Below are positions 16,125 through 25,382 of a stretch of DNA of 64,000 nucleotides, piece after piece. The notes under the pieces are model-generated. The model searched no databases. It was not told the DNA's origin and saw only the letters and a list, made by a program, of their open reading frames with translations. Position numbers and translations under genes: made by a program. The DNA comes from an uncultured Christensenella sp. (GTDB taxonomy: Bacteria > Bacillota > Clostridia > Christensenellales > Borkfalkiaceae), in the NCBI GenBank assembly GCA_910579525.1, contig CAJTUK010000002.1, positions 62,001-126,000 on the forward strand. Reading direction: 5' to 3'. Every line of letters starts with the position of its first letter. Within the stretch, counting starts at the first letter, position 1.

Positions 16125-17318
16125 ATGTCAAAAAGAAGAAACGCGGCTCAGGCGGTAAGTTTTGCAAACCGTCACCCCAACATAACGGCGGCGGTTGCCA
16201 TAATTCTCGTAATACTGATAACGGCTTTTGCGATATTCTGCATACTCAACCCCGAGCGCTTCAAAAAGTGGCTGGGGCTGGATAAAGCGGACGGGGCAGA
16301 CGGCTTGCCCGTAGGTTCCGTCGTCGAAGTAGCCGAAGCCGACCTTTCAATCCACTTTTTGGAGCTCGGCAACAAGTACACGGGCGACTGCACTCTCATA
16401 AAGTGCGGCAATACCGAGGTGCTTATAGACGCGGGTTCCCGCACGGACAGCGCGGTCACAATTAAAAATTACGTAGACAAATACTGTACCGACGGGATTT
16501 TGGAATACGTAATAGCCACTCACGCCCATCAGGACCATATCGCGGGTTTCGTCGGCAACAAGTCGGGCGATTCGCGCACGGGCATTTTATATCAGTATGA
16601 AATCGGCACTTTAATTCAGTTCGCAGGCACAAACGCAACCACGCAGGTCTATAAAAACTACTGCGAAGCCGTAGAATACATAAAGGGGAATAACACGCAG
16701 GTTTTCACCGCAAAACAGTGCTGGTACCAAACGGACGATGCGCAAAAAAGCTACTCTCTCGACGGCGGCAAAGGCGAAGTCACGCTTAATATCCTCTATC
16801 AAAGGTATTACGACGAACCGACAAAAGACGAAAACGACTATTCCGTCTGCGTGCTCTTAACGCAGAAATCGGGCGAAACTTCCCGCAATTACCTTTTCAC
16901 GGGCGACCTTGAAGAGGAGGGCGAAAGCAGTCTTGCAGACTCCAACTCTCTCCCGCAGGTGGAGCTCTTCAAGGGCGGTCACCACGGCAGTTACACAGCC
17001 TCGACCGAAAAACTGTTGAACGTGATTAAACCCAAAAACGTAGCGGTATGTTGCTGTTGCGGCACTACGGAATACACCTCAAACCAAGCCAACACTTTCC
17101 CCGCGCAGGCTTTTATAGACAGGGTTTCAAAGTATACTCAAAATATCTACTGCACCACGCTTATAAAGGACTATAAAAACGGCGAATTTACTTCCATGAA
17201 CGGCGATATAGTTTTTTATACTTCCGAAAACGAACTCAAACTTTTCTGTTCCAACGGCAACACGGTTTTAAAGGATACCGACTGGTTTAAAGCCAACCGC
17301 AAATGGAACGTGATATAA
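16125..17318 (+). CDS. Membrane-anchored metallo-beta-lactamase-fold hydrolase (ComEC C-domain-like)
   Basis: A 397-residue protein. One transmembrane helix at about 23-45 (ITAAVAIILVILITAFAIF) anchors it, so the enzyme domain is probably extracytoplasmic. The MBL metal motif THAHQDH is at 132-138, later metal-binding parts are FTGDLEEEGE and KGGHHGS, and the arrangement resembles the C-terminal nuclease-like domain of ComEC/Rec2 rather than a beta-lactamase. The substrate is unknown. I start at the ATG at 16125 with GAGGA upstream, 8 bases after valS, so it is probably cotranscribed with valS. Confidence 0.85.
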   Translation: MSKRRNAAQAVSFANRHPNITAAVAIILVILITAFAIFCILNPERFKKWLGLDKADGADGLPVGSVVEVAEADLSIHFLELGNKYTGDCTLIKCGNTEVLIDAGSRTDSAVTIKNYVDKYCTDGILEYVIATHAHQDHIAGFVGNKSGDSRTGILYQYEIGTLIQFAGTNATTQVYKNYCEAVEYIKGNNTQVFTAKQCWYQTDDAQKSYSLDGGKGEVTLNILYQRYYDEPTKDENDYSVCVLLTQKSGETSRNYLFTGDLEEEGESSLADSNSLPQVELFKGGHHGSYTASTEKLLNVIKPKNVAVCCCCGTTEYTSNQANTFPAQAFIDRVSKYTQNIYCTTLIKDYKNGEFTSMNGDIVFYTSENELKLFCSNGNTVLKDTDWFKANRKWNVI

Positions 17319-17333
17319 TTGCCCCCGCAATAT
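17317..17333 (+). repeat. 17-base repeat with hairpin, copy 1
   Basis: AATTGCCCCCGCAATAT overlaps the stop of the MBL-fold gene. An identical copy is at 38342-38358 after ftsY. The core ATTGC-CCCC-GCAAT is a small hairpin. Confidence 0.5.
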
Positions 17334-17343
17334 ATTTAAAATA

Positions 17344-17365
17344 ACCGCCTTTTACGGCGGTTTTA
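17344..17365 (+). terminator. Terminator after the MBL-fold gene
   Basis: ACCGCC and GGCGGT pair around TTTTAC, followed by TTTAAAA. Confidence 0.65.
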
Positions 17366-17462
17366 AAATGTAATTCGCCGTCGATTTCAATTAAAGCGGC
17401 AACCATAAATTTTAAAGCGCGTTTCTCACAGAACAGCTCTTTGTGCGCGTGAGGAGGAATTA

Positions 17463-18296
17463 ATGAAATTTTACAAAATGCACGGCATAGGCAACGACTA
17501 CATATATTTCGACTGCATGCACGGCGAACCGGAAAATCCGGAAAAACTCGCTATAAAACTTTCCGACAGGCACTTTTCCATAGGCGGCGACGGAGTAATT
17601 TTTCTCTGCCCCTCGAAGATTGCCGACTGCAAAATGCGAATGTTCAACGCCGACGGTTCGGAGGGCAAAATGTGCGGCAACGGCGTGCGTTGCGTAGGCA
17701 AACTCGCGCACGATTTGGGTTACGTTAAGGGCGGTATATGCCGCGTCGAAACGCTTTCGGGCATAAAAACGCTGGAATTTACTTTCGGCGCTGACGGCAA
17801 GGTAAACGGAGCAAAGGTAGATATGGGCGCGGCGATTCTCGAGGGCGAAAAAATCCCTTCCGCTTTCAAGGGAGAAAAGGTTATAAGCGAGCCGCTCGAA
17901 GTATGCGGAAAGAATTACAACGTCACCCTCGTGTCAATGGGCAACCCTCACTGCGTGGTGTTCGAAGACCCCGATACGGTCGACCTCGAAAAGCTGGGCA
18001 AACAGTTCGAAACCCATCCCGCCTTTCCTGAAAGGGTTAACACGGAGTTTATAAAGGTAATCGCCCGCAACGAGCTTAAAATGCGCGTGTGGGAGCGGGG
18101 CAGCGGCGAAACTCTCGCCTGCGGCACCGGCGCGTGCGCGGCGGCGGTCGCCTCCGTATTAAACGGTTATTGCGGCTTTGGAGAAGAAATCACGGTTCAC
18201 CTTCTCGGCGGCGATTTAAAGATTGTCTATACGCAAAAATCCGTGTCCATGACGGGCGGAGCCGCGCTTGCTTTTACGGGCGAAGTCGAAATTTGA
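17463..18296 (+). CDS. dapF: Diaminopimelate epimerase
   Basis: DapF interconverts LL- and meso-diaminopimelate, giving the meso form used in peptidoglycan and lysine synthesis. The 277-residue protein has the N-terminal MHGIGNDYIYFD, the first catalytic cysteine C71 in MCGNGVRC and the second, C220, in ACGTGACAAA. AGGAGG precedes the ATG. The dapL gene 1.9 kb downstream makes its LL-DAP substrate, with pyrG between them. Confidence 0.96.
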   Translation: MKFYKMHGIGNDYIYFDCMHGEPENPEKLAIKLSDRHFSIGGDGVIFLCPSKIADCKMRMFNADGSEGKMCGNGVRCVGKLAHDLGYVKGGICRVETLSGIKTLEFTFGADGKVNGAKVDMGAAILEGEKIPSAFKGEKVISEPLEVCGKNYNVTLVSMGNPHCVVFEDPDTVDLEKLGKQFETHPAFPERVNTEFIKVIARNELKMRVWERGSGETLACGTGACAAAVASVLNGYCGFGEEITVHLLGGDLKIVYTQKSVSMTGGAALAFTGEVEI

Positions 18297-18325
18297 CAAT
18301 AGTTAAAATATTTGGGCGGCAACTC

Positions 18326-18354
18326 TTGATTTTTATTCCGCTAAATGTTACAAT
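18326..18354 (+). promoter_or_regulatory. SigmaA promoter of pyrG
   Basis: TTGATT (18326-18331), a 17-base spacer and TACAAT (18349-18354). Transcription should begin near 18361, leaving a leader of about 65 bases. Confidence 0.65.
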
Positions 18355-18395
18355 AAATTGGATTGAAAATAATTAATAAAATTTTTACTGCGTGA

Positions 18396-18412
18396 GCAAA
18401 ACCGGGTTTTGC
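18396..18412 (+). promoter_or_regulatory. Leader hairpin just before the pyrG ribosome site
   Basis: GCAAAAC and GTTTTGC form a 7-base-pair stem around CGG, three bases before AGAGGAGAGGA. It lacks a T run, so it is not a terminator; it could modulate translation. The Bacillus pyrG leader attenuator is not recognisable here. Confidence 0.35.
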
Positions 18413-18426
18413 GTAGAGGAGAGGAC

Positions 18427-20025
18427 ATGACAAAATACATTTTCGTTACGGGCGGAGTCGTTTCGGGTTTAGGTAAAGGAATTACGGCGGCTTCTTTGGG
18501 CAGGCTTTTAAAGTGCAGGGGCTACAAAGTGGCTTCGCAAAAGCTCGACCCTTACATCAATATCGACCCCGGCACCATGAGCCCTTTCCAGCACGGTGAA
18601 GTTTACGTAACCGAAGACGGCGCCGAAACCGACCTCGACCTCGGACATTACGAAAGGTTCATAGACGAAAATCTGAACAAATATTCCAACCTTACCACGG
18701 GCAAGGTGTATTGGAACGTTCTGCATAAAGAGCGTAACGGCGAATACCTCGGACAAACCGTTCAGGTTATCCCTCACGTTACCAACGAAATCAAAACGTT
18801 TATTTACAACGTGGGCAAATCGTCAAACGCGGAAGTGGTAATAACCGAAATAGGCGGAACTATCGGCGATATCGAAAGCCAGCCCTTTATCGAGGCAATC
18901 CGTCAGGTCGCGCGCGAAGTCGGCAGAGACAACTGTTGCTTTATCCACGTAACGCTCGTGCCCTATATTTCCGGCTCCGAAGAGTTCAAATCCAAACCCA
19001 CCCAGCACTCCGTTAAAGAGTTGCAGGGAATGGGCATAAATCCCGATATAATTATCACCCGCGTCGACGCTCCTATGCCCGCCGACGTAAGGGCAAAAAT
19101 AGCTATGTTCTGCAACGTCGAGCCCGAGTGCTGTATAGAAAACATGACTATGCCCGTGCTCTACCAGTGCCCCATAATGTTGGAGGAGAGCAACTTTTCT
19201 GAAATAGTATGTAAAAGGTTAAAGCTCGACCCCCGCGTAATCGACCTTACCGAGTGGAACAAGATGCTCGAACGCATATCCGCGCGCAACAAAACGGTTA
19301 AAATCGCTCTCTGCGGCAAATACGTTGCTTTGCACGACGCGTATCTCTCGGTAGCGGAAGCGCTCGCGCACGCCGGCTACGAAAACGGCGCAAAAGTAGA
19401 AATAAAATGGGTCGATACCGAAGAAATAACAAAGTCCACGCTCAAAAAATTCTTCGGCGACGTAGACGGAATTCTCGTTCCCGGCGGTTTCGGCAACCGC
19501 GGAATAGAGGGAAAAATCCTCGCCGCTAAATACGCAAGGGAGAATAACGTGCCTTATCTCGGCATATGTTTGGGTATGCAGACGGCTGTTATAGAGTATG
19601 CTCGCAGCGTTCTCGGCTATAAAGACGCAAACTCCGCCGAGTTCGATCCCGCGTCCAAACACTGCGTAATAGACCTTATGCCCGACCAGCACGGCGTAAA
19701 AATGGGCGGCACCATGCGCCTCGGAGCGTATCCCTGCAAAGTGCTGGGCAATATGATGAAACAGGCTTACGGCGAAGAAGAAATTTCAGAACGTCACCGC
19801 CACAGATACGAATTCAACAACGATTTCCGCGCCGAAATAGAGGGCGCCGGTATGAAGATAGCGGGCACCTCGCCCGACGGCAAACTCGTAGAGGCGGTGG
19901 AAGTCCCCGCAAACGACTTCTACGTCGGCGTGCAGTTCCACCCCGAATTCAAATCCCGCCCGCAGTCGGCTCACCCCATATTCCGCGAGTTTATAAAATA
20001 TGCTGTAAAATACTCTAAAAAATAA
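18427..20025 (+). CDS. pyrG: CTP synthase
   Basis: PyrG aminates UTP to CTP with glutamine nitrogen. The 532-residue protein has the synthetase domain with the ATP loop GGVVSGLGKGITAASLG and QKLDPYINIDPGTMSP, then a class I glutamine amidotransferase domain with the nucleophile cysteine in GICLGMQ and the His-Glu pair in FHPEF. The frame is open six codons upstream, but the ATG at 18427 follows a strong AGAGGAGAGG site and gives the family N-terminus. Confidence 0.97.
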   Translation: MTKYIFVTGGVVSGLGKGITAASLGRLLKCRGYKVASQKLDPYINIDPGTMSPFQHGEVYVTEDGAETDLDLGHYERFIDENLNKYSNLTTGKVYWNVLHKERNGEYLGQTVQVIPHVTNEIKTFIYNVGKSSNAEVVITEIGGTIGDIESQPFIEAIRQVAREVGRDNCCFIHVTLVPYISGSEEFKSKPTQHSVKELQGMGINPDIIITRVDAPMPADVRAKIAMFCNVEPECCIENMTMPVLYQCPIMLEESNFSEIVCKRLKLDPRVIDLTEWNKMLERISARNKTVKIALCGKYVALHDAYLSVAEALAHAGYENGAKVEIKWVDTEEITKSTLKKFFGDVDGILVPGGFGNRGIEGKILAAKYARENNVPYLGICLGMQTAVIEYARSVLGYKDANSAEFDPASKHCVIDLMPDQHGVKMGGTMRLGAYPCKVLGNMMKQAYGEEEISERHRHRYEFNNDFRAEIEGAGMKIAGTSPDGKLVEAVEVPANDFYVGVQFHPEFKSRPQSAHPIFREFIKYAVKYSKK

Positions 20026-20036
20026 TTTCCGTCATC

Positions 20037-20061
20037 AACCGTCATTCCGAGTTTGTCGAGG
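20037..20061 (+). repeat. 25-base direct repeat, copy 1
   Basis: AACCGTCATTCCGAGTTTGT followed by CGAGG; the same 25 bases recur 74 bases on. The sequence is of the short intergenic GTCATTC-GAG kind seen dispersed in many genomes. Confidence 0.7.
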
Positions 20062-20110
20062 GGTTAAGAAGCCGAAGCGCAAAAAAACCGAACCGCATAA
20101 CTTCAACCGC

Positions 20111-20135
20111 AACCGTCATTCCGAGTTTGTCGAGG
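20111..20135 (+). repeat. 25-base direct repeat, copy 2
   Basis: Identical to 20037-20061, in the same orientation, in the pyrG-dapL gap. No gene lies in this 166-base gap. Confidence 0.7.
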
Positions 20136-20191
20136 AATCCGGAACATATCACGGCACAATAAAATTAAACCGATTACCGGAGTTTATATAA

Positions 20192-21379
20192 ATGAACTTT
20201 AATAAAAATTTCAACGATATACCCGAAAGTTATCTCTTCGCCGAGGTTGCCGACAGGGTTGCAAAATATACCAAAGCCCACCCCGATAAAAAGGTGTTAA
20301 AGTTGGGCATCGGCGACGTAACTCTTCCCCTCGCGCCCTCCGTTATCAAGGCTTTGCACGACGGTGTAGAAGATATGTCCCGCGCCGAAACGTTCAAAGG
20401 TTACGGCCCTTACGAAGGATATTCGTTCCTTCGCGAAGCAATAGCGGATTATTATAAAAAATCGGGCGTAACGCTTTCTTTGAACGAAATTTTCGTTTCC
20501 GACGGCGCCAAGTCCGACCTCGGCAATATCCTTGATATTTTCTCAAAAGACAACACGGTGCTCGTTCCCGACCCCGTGTACCCCGTTTACGTGGACACTA
20601 ACCTCATGGCGGGGCGCAAAGTTATTTTTGCCGATGCAACGGAGAAAAACGGCTTTTTGCCCATGCCCGACTACAAGGTGAACGCGGATATAATTTACAT
20701 ATGTTCGCCCAACAACCCCACGGGCGCCGCATACACAAGGGCGCAACTCAAAGAGTGGGTAGACTACGCAAATGCAAAGGGCGCCGTAATTTTATACGAC
20801 GCAGCTTACGAGTGCTTCGTAACCGACTCTGCGCTCGCCCGCTCGATATTCTCCGTCGAAGGCGCGAGAACCTGCGCCATAGAGTTCTGTTCGCTCTCCA
20901 AAATAGCGGGATTCACAGGCACGCGCTGCGGCTATACGGTAATCCCGGAAGAGCTTAAAAAGGACGGCGTAAGCGCCAACAAATTGTGGCTGCGCAGGCA
21001 ATCCACCAAGTTCAACGGAGTGCCCTATATAGTCCAAAAGGGCGCGGCGGCGGTGTTTTCCGACGAGGGTATAAAACAAATCCGCGCAAATCTCGCATAC
21101 TACAAAAACAACGCAAAACTCATTGCCGACTGTCTGGACGAACTCGGCGTATGGTATACGGGCGGCAAAAATTCGCCTTACGTCTGGCTTAAATGCCCCA
21201 AAGGTATGTCAAGCTGGGAATTTTTCGACTATCTTTTGAACGAAGCGCAGGTCGTGGGCACTCCCGGCGCAGGCTTCGGTAAAAACGGCGAGGGGTATTT
21301 CCGTCTCACCGCATTCGGTAGCGAAGAAGTCACCAAAGAAGCGGTCAATCGAATTAAAAGTCTTTTAAAAAAGGTGTAA
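20192..21379 (+). CDS. dapL: LL-diaminopimelate aminotransferase
   Basis: DapL makes LL-DAP directly from tetrahydrodipicolinate and glutamate, bypassing DapD, DapC and DapE. The 395-residue PLP enzyme opens with the DapL block FNDIPESYLFAEVADR and LGIGDVTLPL, has PNNPTGAAY, and carries the PLP lysine in SLSKIAGFTGTRCGY. Those blocks fit DapL better than AspC-type enzymes. dapF upstream completes meso-DAP synthesis. It is followed one base later by malQ, so the two are probably cotranscribed although unrelated in pathway. Confidence 0.93.
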   Translation: MNFNKNFNDIPESYLFAEVADRVAKYTKAHPDKKVLKLGIGDVTLPLAPSVIKALHDGVEDMSRAETFKGYGPYEGYSFLREAIADYYKKSGVTLSLNEIFVSDGAKSDLGNILDIFSKDNTVLVPDPVYPVYVDTNLMAGRKVIFADATEKNGFLPMPDYKVNADIIYICSPNNPTGAAYTRAQLKEWVDYANAKGAVILYDAAYECFVTDSALARSIFSVEGARTCAIEFCSLSKIAGFTGTRCGYTVIPEELKKDGVSANKLWLRRQSTKFNGVPYIVQKGAAAVFSDEGIKQIRANLAYYKNNAKLIADCLDELGVWYTGGKNSPYVWLKCPKGMSSWEFFDYLLNEAQVVGTPGAGFGKNGEGYFRLTAFGSEEVTKEAVNRIKSLLKKV

Positions 21380-21380
21380 T

Positions 21381-22883
21381 ATGAACGAACTGTTACAGCG
21401 CGGAGCAGGCATTTTGTGCCACGTTTCATCGCTTCCGGGCAAATACGGAATAGGTTCTCTGGGCAAAGAAGCATACGCTTTTGCCGACTGGCTCAAAAGC
21501 GCGCATATCAAATACTGGCAGATTTTGCCCCTTGCGCAAACCGGTTACGGAGACAGCCCCTATATGTCTGTCGGCTGTAATTCGGGCAATCCCTATTTTA
21601 TCGACTTGGAGGCTTTGCGCGACGATGGTCTTTTAGACGACGAAGAGCTCGCCTCGTGCGAGGTGCCTTTCGGTCCCGTAAACTACGGCGACCTTTACGA
21701 AAAGCGCTTTAACGTTCTGCGCATAGCATATGCACGTTTCAATATCAAAGACGAGGAGTTCACGGCGTTCGTCGATAGCGGCGAATTCGAAGATTACGCC
21801 GTGTTTATGTCTTTAAAATCCCGATATTCGTGCACGTTCGACGCCTTCCCCGATTCCTATAAGTATACCGAAAACCTCGCAATTAAAGATTTTAAGGCGA
21901 GCGTTTATAAGAGCGACTACTGTTTCTGGCTGTTTTTGCAGTTCGTTTTCAGGAAGCAGTGGCTCAAATTAAAGGATTACGTCAATTCGCTCGGCATAAA
22001 AATAATAGGCGACGTGCCCCTTTACGTTGCTTACGATTCGGCGGACGTCTGGGCTCATCCCGAGCTTTTCAAACTCGACGAAGACCTGCACCCTACCGAA
22101 GTAGCCGGCGTTCCGCCCGATTATTTTTCTCCCACCGGTCAGCTTTGGGGCAACCCCGTCTATAACTGGGAAGTTATGGAGAGCGACAACTACGACTGGT
22201 GGATAAACCGTATAAAACAGGCTTCCAAACTGCTCGATATTATCCGCATAGACCATTTCCGCGGTTTTGACAGGTATTATTCCATACCCGCGGGCGAAAC
22301 AACCGCCGAAAACGGCGAGTGGAAGCAGGGTCCCGGACTCAAACTCTTCCTGCAAATCAAAATGCGTCTCGGCGATATCCCCGTCATAGCCGAAGATTTG
22401 GGCATAGTGGACGCCGGCGTCGAAAAACTTCGCCGCCGCACGGGCTATCCCGGTATGAAGATCATGCTCTTCGCGTTCGACGGCAAAGAAGAAAATCCCT
22501 ATCTTCCCAAAAATATAGAGAGCAATTCGGTCGCCTATACTGGCACGCACGACAACGCCACATGTCTGGGCTTGCTCGAAAGAATGACGGAACCGCAGTT
22601 CAAAGTATTCAAATCCAGGCTTCGCGCCGCTCTCAAAGACGAGGGCGTCGTCTATCCCTTCGTTACAAGGGAGCAGGCGGTCCGCGCTCTTTGCCTCTGC
22701 GTGTTTGCAAGCAACGCCGGCGTGAGTGTAATTCCCGTGCAGGATCTCCTTTGTCTGGACGACCGCGCAAGAATGAATATGCCGGGCACTTCGCAAGGGA
22801 ACTGGCGTTTCCGCCTTGCTGAACTTCCCGACAGAAAAACTACCGCAATTCTCCGCAGTATAGTAGAGGAATACGGCAGATAA
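21381..22883 (+). CDS. malQ: 4-alpha-glucanotransferase (amylomaltase)
   Basis: MalQ transfers alpha-1,4-glucan segments in glycogen or maltodextrin metabolism. The 500-residue GH77 protein opens with the family block RGAGILCHVSSLPGKYGIGS, has VPLYVAYDSADVWAHPE, the nucleophile region IIRIDHFRGFDRYY, the acid-base region VIAEDLG and the late SVAYTGTHDNAT. AAGGTG precedes the ATG. It closes the transcript started by pyrG or dapL; a terminator follows. No other maltodextrin or glycogen gene is nearby. Confidence 0.95.
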   Translation: MNELLQRGAGILCHVSSLPGKYGIGSLGKEAYAFADWLKSAHIKYWQILPLAQTGYGDSPYMSVGCNSGNPYFIDLEALRDDGLLDDEELASCEVPFGPVNYGDLYEKRFNVLRIAYARFNIKDEEFTAFVDSGEFEDYAVFMSLKSRYSCTFDAFPDSYKYTENLAIKDFKASVYKSDYCFWLFLQFVFRKQWLKLKDYVNSLGIKIIGDVPLYVAYDSADVWAHPELFKLDEDLHPTEVAGVPPDYFSPTGQLWGNPVYNWEVMESDNYDWWINRIKQASKLLDIIRIDHFRGFDRYYSIPAGETTAENGEWKQGPGLKLFLQIKMRLGDIPVIAEDLGIVDAGVEKLRRRTGYPGMKIMLFAFDGKEENPYLPKNIESNSVAYTGTHDNATCLGLLERMTEPQFKVFKSRLRAALKDEGVVYPFVTREQAVRALCLCVFASNAGVSVIPVQDLLCLDDRARMNMPGTSQGNWRFRLAELPDRKTTAILRSIVEEYGR

Positions 22884-22909
22884 TTATTAACTATTAATTA
22901 AAACAATTA

Positions 22910-22940
22910 AAAACCCCGCAAAAAGCCGTGCGGGGTTTTT
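22910..22940. terminator. Terminator between malQ and spoIIE
   Basis: AAAACCCCGCA and TGCGGGGTTTT pair around an 8-base loop, with A and T runs on each side, so it can act for both convergent genes. Confidence 0.9.
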
Positions 22941-22945
22941 TACTT

Positions 22946-25210
22946 TTACGTATTCTCGAATATTCTCGTGCACAGCACGGTCATATCGTCGTCGGTCTTA
23001 TGTCCCGTTCGGTCAAGCGCGCCCGCCAGAATTTTATCTGCGAGCGTCTGCGGATTAAGCGGTTTGAACTCCTGCAAAAATTCGTAAAGGTCGGTGGCGG
23101 AGGGGAAGGCGGAAGTTATCCCGTCGCTCATAAAAATTACCATATCTCCGCCCTTTAAAATTTCACAGCTCACTGCGGGGCGCAACGTGTCTAAAATGCC
23201 CATCGGCAGGGAAGAACTCTCTAAAATTTTAATTTCCCCCTCGCGCAGTATAATGCCGGCGGGCGAGCCTATCTTAACAAAGTCCGCGCGTCCCGTATCG
23301 AGATTTACCGCCGCAATGTCAATACAGGTAAAGCGTTCGTCGCGGTTGAAAGACAGCAGTTTGTTTATCGTGTTTAAAATCGCGTCCTCCGGCATCTCCG
23401 CGCGATAAAACGCCTCTATAAGAGAAATCGCCGCTTCCGAAACTTTGCGCGCGTACTCGCCGCTTCCCATACCGTCGGAAAGCGCCATCAAAAAAGCCCG
23501 CTCGTTAATCCTTATAACGGAGTGCGTATCTCCTGAAACTTTTTCTCCGCTCTTTACCGCGTATGCCACGCCGAAAGCCGCGTCAAGTCGGGGCGGGGCA
23601 GAAAATATCAGGCAGCTTTTATGCTCGTCGTAAATGATTTTATCCTTTAAAACGTATCTTCGCCCCAGTGTTTCGGAAATTATCTTTTCAAAAATTCCCG
23701 CGTTCGGCTTCCCCAAAACCACGGCGCACAGCTCGCCGCAGCTTTCGCCGTCAAGATACACTTCGGGGCAGCATATGCCGTGCGCGGACAACGCCCGCTT
23801 AACGTTTTCCGCCGCCGCTCCGAAGTCCGAAACTCTGCTCAAATCCACGGCGCACCCTTTCATAACCTCCGCAACCCCGCGCGCCTGTTCGGCTAACATA
23901 AGTCTGCCCGCGCGCGCGTTCTCGTTCTCGGTCATAAAACGGCGGTATTCGGCAAGCAACCCGTTAAGCCGTGTCAAAACGTCCGCCGGACGCGCACAGT
24001 TAGCCGTCATTTCGGAGGGCAAATCTATTAAATTGACTTTTCCCTTCACGCACCCCGTATCTATCAGCCGTTTAAATCCCGTGTAAACGTTCGTCTTTTC
24101 ACACCGCTTTGCCCGCTCGCAGTTTTTGCAACACTTTTCTTTAAGTTCTTCAAGCATTCTGCCCCGCGCCGGCGAATCGTTAGACTCGTCGTCAAGCGAC
24201 TGAAATGCGAATTCTATTTCGCGGAATACTTCAGATATTCTGTAAAGTCTTTCTCCCGTACGTCTGCGCGAGCGCACCACCGCAGTCTCGGGCAACACGC
24301 CGGTAACAGTCAGCCTGCGTTTCAGCGCGGCAAGTTTTTCGTCTTTTGCGAGCGACGGCAAAAAGCAGGATAAAAACAGCAAAAGCGAGTAGACCACTAT
24401 AAGCAACACGGGACACTCGAAGCAATCCGTAAAATACATATAAACCGCAGTCGCGGCGGCGGTAACGGCGCCGCATGCAAACCTTCCTGCGCCGGTAAAC
24501 AACAGCGAGAGGCAAGAGATTATTACTAACGCGGTAAGCGGCTCGAAAGACAGCTCCATCAAAGCGCACGGCAACGCCGTAACCAAAGCTACAATTATGC
24601 AGGCGGGCGAACGGGATAGACGTGCGGAAAAAACAGTTATTCCGGCGGCGACGCAAACGTAAAACGGCGTGCCGCACAACTGCGCGGCGCCCGCGCCGCA
24701 AACGGCGTAAACAACCGCAAGACACACCAGCTCGTCCTCTTTAAGGCGCGCACGCTCCAAGCGGTATAAAAGCGCGTAAACCGTCTTAAAGCAGAAAAAC
24801 CCGAATATGAGTATAACCGCAGCGGCAATCGCGCGCAGAGCGTAAGCGTTTTCTATAAAAAAATCTCCGCCAAGCCACGGCGCGAAAGCCACGTACGGCG
24901 CAAGCGCAATCGATATGTAAACAAGCGCCTCGATTTTTATTTTTCTGCCCGTGCGCCTGTATAAAAAGGCAACCGCCGACAAAAACAGCCCCGCAAACAC
25001 GCTTATAAGCGAGAGCACGAGGTTCAGGTGCACTATCGAAGCCAGCGCAAACAAAACGGGCGTTGCAATAACGTTCATTCCGCACATAAGCATGGCGAAA
25101 CAAATCCCCAAAGACAGGGGGACGCCCTTAACCGCGCAGTTTGCGGCAAGCATAAGCCCGCCGAAAAAGGCGTATAAAAATACTGTTTTCAGGTTGATTT
25201 TTAACGGCAT
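22946..25210 (-). CDS. spoIIE: Stage II sporulation protein E
   Basis: SpoIIE is the membrane PP2C phosphatase that dephosphorylates SpoIIAA and so activates sigmaF in the forespore; it also acts in polar septation. The 754-residue protein has about ten N-terminal helices (to about 290), a central region with CCKNCERAKRCEKTN, and a C-terminal PP2C domain with SDGMGSGEYARK, LNLDTGRADFVKIGS and MSDGITSAF. It is somewhat shorter than the Bacillus protein. Its -10 box is only 6 bases before the ATG and there is no ribosome site. It marks the host as a spore former. Confidence 0.94.
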   Translation of the reverse strand: MPLKINLKTVFLYAFFGGLMLAANCAVKGVPLSLGICFAMLMCGMNVIATPVLFALASIVHLNLVLSLISVFAGLFLSAVAFLYRRTGRKIKIEALVYISIALAPYVAFAPWLGGDFFIENAYALRAIAAAVILIFGFFCFKTVYALLYRLERARLKEDELVCLAVVYAVCGAGAAQLCGTPFYVCVAAGITVFSARLSRSPACIIVALVTALPCALMELSFEPLTALVIISCLSLLFTGAGRFACGAVTAAATAVYMYFTDCFECPVLLIVVYSLLLFLSCFLPSLAKDEKLAALKRRLTVTGVLPETAVVRSRRRTGERLYRISEVFREIEFAFQSLDDESNDSPARGRMLEELKEKCCKNCERAKRCEKTNVYTGFKRLIDTGCVKGKVNLIDLPSEMTANCARPADVLTRLNGLLAEYRRFMTENENARAGRLMLAEQARGVAEVMKGCAVDLSRVSDFGAAAENVKRALSAHGICCPEVYLDGESCGELCAVVLGKPNAGIFEKIISETLGRRYVLKDKIIYDEHKSCLIFSAPPRLDAAFGVAYAVKSGEKVSGDTHSVIRINERAFLMALSDGMGSGEYARKVSEAAISLIEAFYRAEMPEDAILNTINKLLSFNRDERFTCIDIAAVNLDTGRADFVKIGSPAGIILREGEIKILESSSLPMGILDTLRPAVSCEILKGGDMVIFMSDGITSAFPSATDLYEFLQEFKPLNPQTLADKILAGALDRTGHKTDDDMTVLCTRIFENT

Positions 25211-25216
25211 AGAGCC

Positions 25217-25222
25217 ATTATA
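25217..25222 (-). promoter_or_regulatory. -10 box of spoIIE, possible leaderless start
   Basis: TATAAT on the minus strand ends 6 bases before the ATG at 25210. Transcription would start at or next to the A of the ATG. A good -35 at 17 bases and an exact Spo0A box (TGTCGAA) were not found. Confidence 0.5.
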
Positions 25223-25306
25223 AAATAATATGACCGTAAAAAAACGTCGTAATTTGTCCCGCCTTGCCGTTTTTGTTACAAAATAAAATTAAAAATATAA
25301 TAATTA

Positions 25307-25336
25307 GGCGGCGCGAACAAAACTGTTAGCGCCGCC
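25307..25336. terminator. Stem-loop between spoIIE and mnmG
   Basis: GGCGGCGC and GCGCCGCC pair around a 14-base loop in an AT-rich stretch. The T tract on the mnmG side is interrupted, so termination strength is uncertain. Confidence 0.55.
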
Positions 25337-25382
25337 TGTAAACAAAATAAAAAATCCTAAAAAAATTATACTTTAATCAAAT

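Noticed and set aside
20026..20191. CRISPR-like array
   Set aside because: There are only two 25-base repeats with one spacer-sized gap, no cas genes, and the repeat is of the dispersed intergenic kind.
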